Assembly (NCBI GenBank): GCA_963809205.1
Contig: CAWEIS010000013.1
Coordinates: 1 to 8,369, forward strand
Direction of reading: 5' to 3'
DNA from: DATLLN01 sp963809205
GTDB lineage: Bacteria; Actinomycetota; Thermoleophilia; Gaiellales; JAICJC01
Length of the DNA: 8,369 bases
The notes under the pieces: model-generated
What the model was told of the DNA's origin: nothing
Database searches by the model: none
Seen by the model: the letters and a program-made list of their open reading frames with translations, nothing else
In this document: positions 5,044-8,369 of the stretch, piece by piece
Layout: every line of letters begins with the position of its first letter
Position numbering within the stretch: position 1 is the stretch's first letter
Translations under genes and position numbers: made by a program

Positions 5044-5820
5044 GTGATCGATGCCGCCCCCCTGCTCGACCTCGCCGAGTCTGTCGCCAGGGAGGCGGGG
5101 CGGCTGCTGCTGGAGCGCTTCCGGCGGCCGGCGACCGGCGTCGACTCGAAGAGCTCCGCGACCGACCCGGTCTCCGATGCCGACCGCGACGCGGAGACAC
5201 TGATCCGCAGCCGGCTGCTCGCGGCCCGGCCCGACGACGGCCTGCTGGGCGAGGAGGGGTCGAGCATCGCCGGCGGCTCGGGCGTCCGCTGGGTGGTGGA
5301 TCCGCTCGACGGCACCGTGAACTACCTGTTCGGGCTGCCCGAGTGGGCGGTCAGCGTCGCCTGCGAGGACGAGCACGGCACGCTGGTCGGCGTCGTGCAC
5401 ATCCCCACCCGCGGCGAGACGTTCACCGCGACGCGCGGCGCCGGTGCGCGGCTGGACGGCGCGCCGATCGCCGTGTCCGGGGCCTCCGAGCTGGCGTCGG
5501 CGCTGATCGCGACCGGGTTCTCGTACGTCGCCGAGGTGCGCCGCGCACAGGCCGCCGCGCTGGCGACGATCCTGCCCAGCGTGCGCGACATCCGGCGCGG
5601 CGGATCGGCCGCCGTCGACCTCGCGTCGGTGGCCTGCGGGCGGGTCGATGGGTTCTACGAGGTCGGCCTGAATCCCTGGGACCTGGCCGCCGGGGCGCTG
5701 CTCGTGCGCGAGGCGGGCGGGCTGGTGACGCGCGACGTCGTCGCCTCGGGGCCGGTGCTCCACGAGCCGCTGGCCGGGCTTGTCGCCGGCGCGCTTGCGG
5801 CAGAGAATTCGCTACACTGA
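5044..5820 (+). CDS. Inositol monophosphatase family protein
   Basis: A 258-residue soluble enzyme of the Mg-dependent, Li-sensitive phosphatase fold. I take GTG 5044 (MIDAAPLLDLAESVAREAGR), which aligns with the usual family N-terminus; upstream codons to 4960 look non-coding. Metal-binding motifs are complete: SSATDPVSDADRDAE (38-51), LLGEEG with Glu70/71, WVVDPLDGTVNY (83-94) with Asp86 and Asp89, and PWDLAAGALLVREAGG (211-226) with Asp213. The family hydrolyses myo-inositol-1-phosphate and related substrates such as histidinol phosphate, fructose-1,6-bisphosphate or PAP; the exact substrate cannot be read here. The aromatic after GTxN is Tyr rather than the common Phe. A GATACT 7 nt before the GTG hints at a leaderless start; a GGGAGGG run is too far (20 nt) to serve as ribosome binding site. 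The helicase gene follows after 55 nt. Confidence 0.9.
   Translation: MIDAAPLLDLAESVAREAGRLLLERFRRPATGVDSKSSATDPVSDADRDAETLIRSRLLAARPDDGLLGEEGSSIAGGSGVRWVVDPLDGTVNYLFGLPEWAVSVACEDEHGTLVGVVHIPTRGETFTATRGAGARLDGAPIAVSGASELASALIATGFSYVAEVRRAQAAALATILPSVRDIRRGGSAAVDLASVACGRVDGFYEVGLNPWDLAAGALLVREAGGLVTRDVVASGPVLHEPLAGLVAGALAAENSLH
5813..5818 (+). promoter_or_regulatory. Possible -10 box upstream of the helicase gene
   Basis: TACACT (TANNNT) overlaps the last codons and stop of the inositol-phosphatase-family gene and would start a transcript near 5825, giving a leader of about 50 nt before ATG 5876. No -35 hexamer lies at a suitable distance (TTGCGG at 5795 is only 12 bp away). Read-through from the upstream gene is equally possible. 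Confidence 0.2.
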
Positions 5821-5875
5821 GATCTCACCGCCGGTGCCGCCTCCTGGCGCCCGGATATACCCGGCGGTCGAAAAG

Positions 5876-8369
5876 ATGACTTTGGGGATCAAGGCCGATC
5901 TGGAAGCGGCCGCGCACCGCGTCGAGGCGTGGTGCGGGGAACCGCTGCTACACGAAGGCGAAGCCGCCGAGGCGGCGCTCGCCCCTGGAACCGCTCGGCG
6001 GGCGGCGCTCGACGCTGCCATCGCCGAGATGGACCGGGGGGCGACTGCGCCCAGCTACGAGTGGCTCCGCGACTTCTCGCTGATCCTCGGCCTCGACCGC
6101 GTCCTGTCCGATCCGCAACCCAAGCTGGCCTCGGGCACGACGCTGCGTCGCCACCAGGTCGACGCACTCGCGGGGCAGCTGGCCGCGCTGATCAGCGACG
6201 TCGAGCGCGGAGTGGCGGCGGACGACGAGGAGGACGATGACGAGCCCGCCGAGAACGGTGATGCCCCCGCCGAGAACGGCAACGGCGACGGCAACGGCAA
6301 CGGCAACGGCAACGGGGAAGCATTCGTCGAGCTGCTCGGCCCCGAGGATCCGACCCAGGCCGTGGTCGAGGACGTCGTCGAGGAAGGCGAGCACGGCCCC
6401 GACCCGGGCGCCCGCCGGCGTTACCGCTTCAAACATCCCACCGCGTCCGGCAAGACGATCGCCGCCGCCGGGTTCGTCGAGGCGGCGCGGACGACGGGCG
6501 TCCTGATCCTCACCCACCGCCGCCTGCTGGTCGACCAGTTCACGCGCGACCTGACCAAGGAGGGCTACGGCGACCGGCTCCACGGCCCGGTGCTGCGCGG
6601 CGAGACGGTGCCGCAGACGCCGCCGCTGACGATCAACACCTACTCCTGGTTCATCAAGCACGCCGCGAGCATCCGCGAGGACCTGTACGGCGTGGTCGTC
6701 TGCGACGAAGCGCATACGGCGCTCGGCGACAAGACCGCGGCCGCCATCCGCTCGTTCAGCGAGCCGGTGTATATCGGCATGACGGCCACCGACCAGCTGC
6801 TGCAGAAGCACGTGGGCGACGTCTTCCCGGCCGAGGTCGCTGACTTCCCGCTGGCCGAGGCGGTGCGCCGCGGCGTCGTCGCGCCACTGCGCTGCTCGCG
6901 GGTGCGGCCGATCGCGTCGCTGCGCTCCGTCGAGATCGTCGGCGGTGACTTCGACCAGAGCCAGCTGGCCGCTGCCCTCGACCTCGACCCGCTCAACCTG
7001 GCCGCCGCCGACCTGTACAAGAGCCGGTTCGGCGACACGCCGGGGATCGTGTACGCCGCCGGCGTCGAGCACGCCGAGCGGATTGCCGCGTCGATGAAGG
7101 CGATCGGGCTGAAGGCCGGCGCCGTGTCGGGCAAGACGCCGCCACGGCAGCTGGCCGAGACGCTCGCTGCCTACGACCGCGGCGAGATCAACGTACTGGT
7201 CAACGCGCAGCTGCTGGCCGAGGGCTGGAACGCGCCGCGGGCCACCGTGTGCATGCACCTTGCGCCGACGGCCAGCCGACGCGTCTACCAGCAGCGGGTC
7301 GGACGCATCATGCGGCTGCACCGCCGAAAGGAAGCCGGCATCGTCGTCGACTTCGCCGAGCCGGGGGCGCCCCACACCGAGCGTGTGATCACCCTGCACT
7401 CGCTGCTCGGCGTCGATGCCTACCGGCCGAACGGCCTGGTCACACCTCCGCCGCCGCGCCGGCGGCGCTGGCGCCGCCGCCCTGCCAAGCCGATCGTCAA
7501 GGAAGGCAACTGGATCGTTCCCGTCTCGGACGATCCCGAGCGGCGGATCGCCGTGATCGCCAACCAGTGGCGGCTGGTCGACGCGTCCAAGCTGCCGCTC
7601 GACGAGCAGCGCGCGTGGGCGGTGGTCGCCGCCCGCGCCGTCAGCCCGGCCGACGTGCAGATGCTGGCCGAGCGGATCACAGGGCTCCAGCCTGAGGCCC
7701 GCGAGCTCTTCTTCTTCACCTGCTCCGCCGAGAACAAGCACCGCCGGCTGCGCCTGCAGGCGCTGGGCGATCTGGCGTCGCAGGGGCCGACGCAGACCAC
7801 GTTCGCGATGGCCTGCCGCCTGGTCGAGGCCGCCCCGACGTGGCAGCAGGATCGCGGCCAGGGTGCCCGGGTGCTGCTGTTGGCGATGGGCGACGAGCGG
7901 ATCGAGGCGCCAGATGACCGGATCGTCACGTGGACGTGGCAGCTGGCCCGCGCCGCCCGCGACCATGAGTATCGGTACGCGGGCAGCCACGTCAAGGATG
8001 GGCGCAGCCTGCTGGGCGCGCTCGCGGCGGCCTCCGGCGAGGCGGCCCACACCGAGGCGGCGGCCAAGCTGGCCGCCGTCGCGACCTCGTCGCCACTCGA
8101 GGCAGGCGCCGCGCTGCTGGCGGTGGCCTCGCCGCGCAGGGGGACGACGGCCGAGCGGCTGGTCGAGCGGGCGCGCGTCGTGCTCTCAGCCGACTCCCAC
8201 CGGCTGGCCGCGGCGCTCGGCTCGAACATCCCTGCGCCCGCACAGCGCGCCAAGACGCAGAAGCGCGCCAAGGCGAAGGAGAAGGAGCGCGGCGACACCA
8301 TCTCGTTCAACGGCGCCGTGGTCGGCTCGACGCCCCCTGCCGTGTCGGTTCGTCGCAGCGACGGCGTCG
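5876..8369 (+). CDS. SF2 DEAH-box helicase (COG1061/XPB-like), 3' end outside the window
   Basis: ATG 5876 opens a frame that continues past the window edge (831 residues seen). Motor motifs, in order: LRRHQVDAL (90-98, Q-like), PTASGKT (188-194, Walker A, Lys193), LILTHRRLL (210-218, Ia), DEAH (277-280, II), GMTATD (301-306, III), IVYAAGVEHAERI (391-403, IV), NAQLLAEGWNAP (443-454, V) and YQQRVGRIMR (471-480, VI). It is therefore an ATP-dependent nucleic acid translocase of the type II restriction subunit/XPB group. Between the Q-like motif and Walker A lies an acidic low-complexity insert (about 115-180) with DDEEDDDE and Asn-Gly repeats, where relatives usually have about 20-25 residues. 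After motif VI come a basic patch, PPPPRRRRWRRRPAK (524-538), and about 290 residues of unrecognised helical sequence with a Lys-rich segment (791-806). Role in repair, transcription or defence cannot be decided. Confidence 0.88.
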   Translation, partial: MTLGIKADLEAAAHRVEAWCGEPLLHEGEAAEAALAPGTARRAALDAAIAEMDRGATAPSYEWLRDFSLILGLDRVLSDPQPKLASGTTLRRHQVDALAGQLAALISDVERGVAADDEEDDDEPAENGDAPAENGNGDGNGNGNGNGEAFVELLGPEDPTQAVVEDVVEEGEHGPDPGARRRYRFKHPTASGKTIAAAGFVEAARTTGVLILTHRRLLVDQFTRDLTKEGYGDRLHGPVLRGETVPQTPPLTINTYSWFIKHAASIREDLYGVVVCDEAHTALGDKTAAAIRSFSEPVYIGMTATDQLLQKHVGDVFPAEVADFPLAEAVRRGVVAPLRCSRVRPIASLRSVEIVGGDFDQSQLAAALDLDPLNLAAADLYKSRFGDTPGIVYAAGVEHAERIAASMKAIGLKAGAVSGKTPPRQLAETLAAYDRGEINVLVNAQLLAEGWNAPRATVCMHLAPTASRRVYQQRVGRIMRLHRRKEAGIVVDFAEPGAPHTERVITLHSLLGVDAYRPNGLVTPPPPRRRRWRRRPAKPIVKEGNWIVPVSDDPERRIAVIANQWRLVDASKLPLDEQRAWAVVAARAVSPADVQMLAERITGLQPEARELFFFTCSAENKHRRLRLQALGDLASQGPTQTTFAMACRLVEAAPTWQQDRGQGARVLLLAMGDERIEAPDDRIVTWTWQLARAARDHEYRYAGSHVKDGRSLLGALAAASGEAAHTEAAAKLAAVATSSPLEAGAALLAVASPRRGTTAERLVERARVVLSADSHRLAAALGSNIPAPAQRAKTQKRAKAKEKERGDTISFNGAVVGSTPPAVSVRRSDGV
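6275..6316 (+). repeat. Hexanucleotide tandem repeat (AACGGC)n inside the helicase gene
   Basis: Seven consecutive 6-bp units, five exactly AACGGC, one GACGGC and a final AACGGG, encode the Asn-Gly/Asp-Gly run at residues 134-147. Because the unit is a multiple of three, copy-number change by slippage would alter linker length without breaking the frame. The repeat sits in the acidic insert before Walker A. Confidence 0.85.

Noticed and set aside
4906..5763. A 285-residue minus-strand frame across the divergent region
   Set aside because: It is antisense to the inositol-monophosphatase-family gene, whose metal-binding motifs are complete.
5948..8050. A 700-residue open frame on the minus strand
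   Set aside because: It lies fully antisense to the helicase, whose motor motifs are all intact. Its sequence (Arg/Ala/Gly/Val-rich, with a Val-Ala run opposite the Asn-Gly repeat) is what GC-rich coding DNA gives in the opposite strand.

Overview
The window is very GC-rich DNA with third codon positions almost all G or C. It looks like a chromosomal segment from a monoderm, actinobacteria-like organism. Evidence for this is a short protein with an LPFTG cell-wall sorting signal, frequent GTG starts, few Shine-Dalgarno sites, and a repeated GGGGTCAGACCCC-type palindrome that I associate, from memory only, with Thermoleophilia-like genomes. The lineage is an inference; no rRNA or marker gene is present.

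Layout. Positions 1-271 hold no gene I can defend, only a 12-bp direct repeat. Two minus-strand membrane-protein genes follow: a small one (272-517) whose 5' end seems displaced by a frameshift, and a 218-residue two-helix protein (763-1419). Between them lies a pair of inverted palindromes (660-690 and 727-755) laid out like a REP/BIME element. On the plus strand come a small CxxC/CxxC protein (1548-1745) and a 663-residue O-antigen-ligase/Wzy-type polytopic membrane protein with a C-terminal TPR-like segment (1756-3747). That gene converges, across a strong hairpin terminator, on a tiny LPFTG-anchored surface protein (3823-4080, minus) that has a recognisable promoter and ribosome binding site. 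A 214-bp spacer with an unassigned nested hairpin separates it from a PTPMT1-like dual-specificity phosphatase (4307-4753, minus), preceded by a possible 53-residue Arg-rich protein. Divergent from these are an inositol-monophosphatase-family enzyme (5044-5820) and a large SF2 DEAH helicase (5876 to the window end, incomplete).

Functional picture. The genes do not form one obvious pathway. The ligase-like protein and the LPFTG protein point to the cell envelope. The PTPMT1-like phosphatase and the inositol-phosphatase-family enzyme could both act on phosphorylated lipid head groups or sugars, but this rests on family resemblance and adjacency. The helicase is the most distinctive gene: an acidic, Asn-Gly-repeat insertion separates its Q-like motif from Walker A, and about 290 residues of unrecognised sequence follow the motor. 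I found no CRISPR array, tRNA, rRNA, transposase or prophage gene. I cannot claim a complete new system; the helicase, the frameshifted small membrane gene, the palindrome pair and the structured spacer are the best candidates for a second look.
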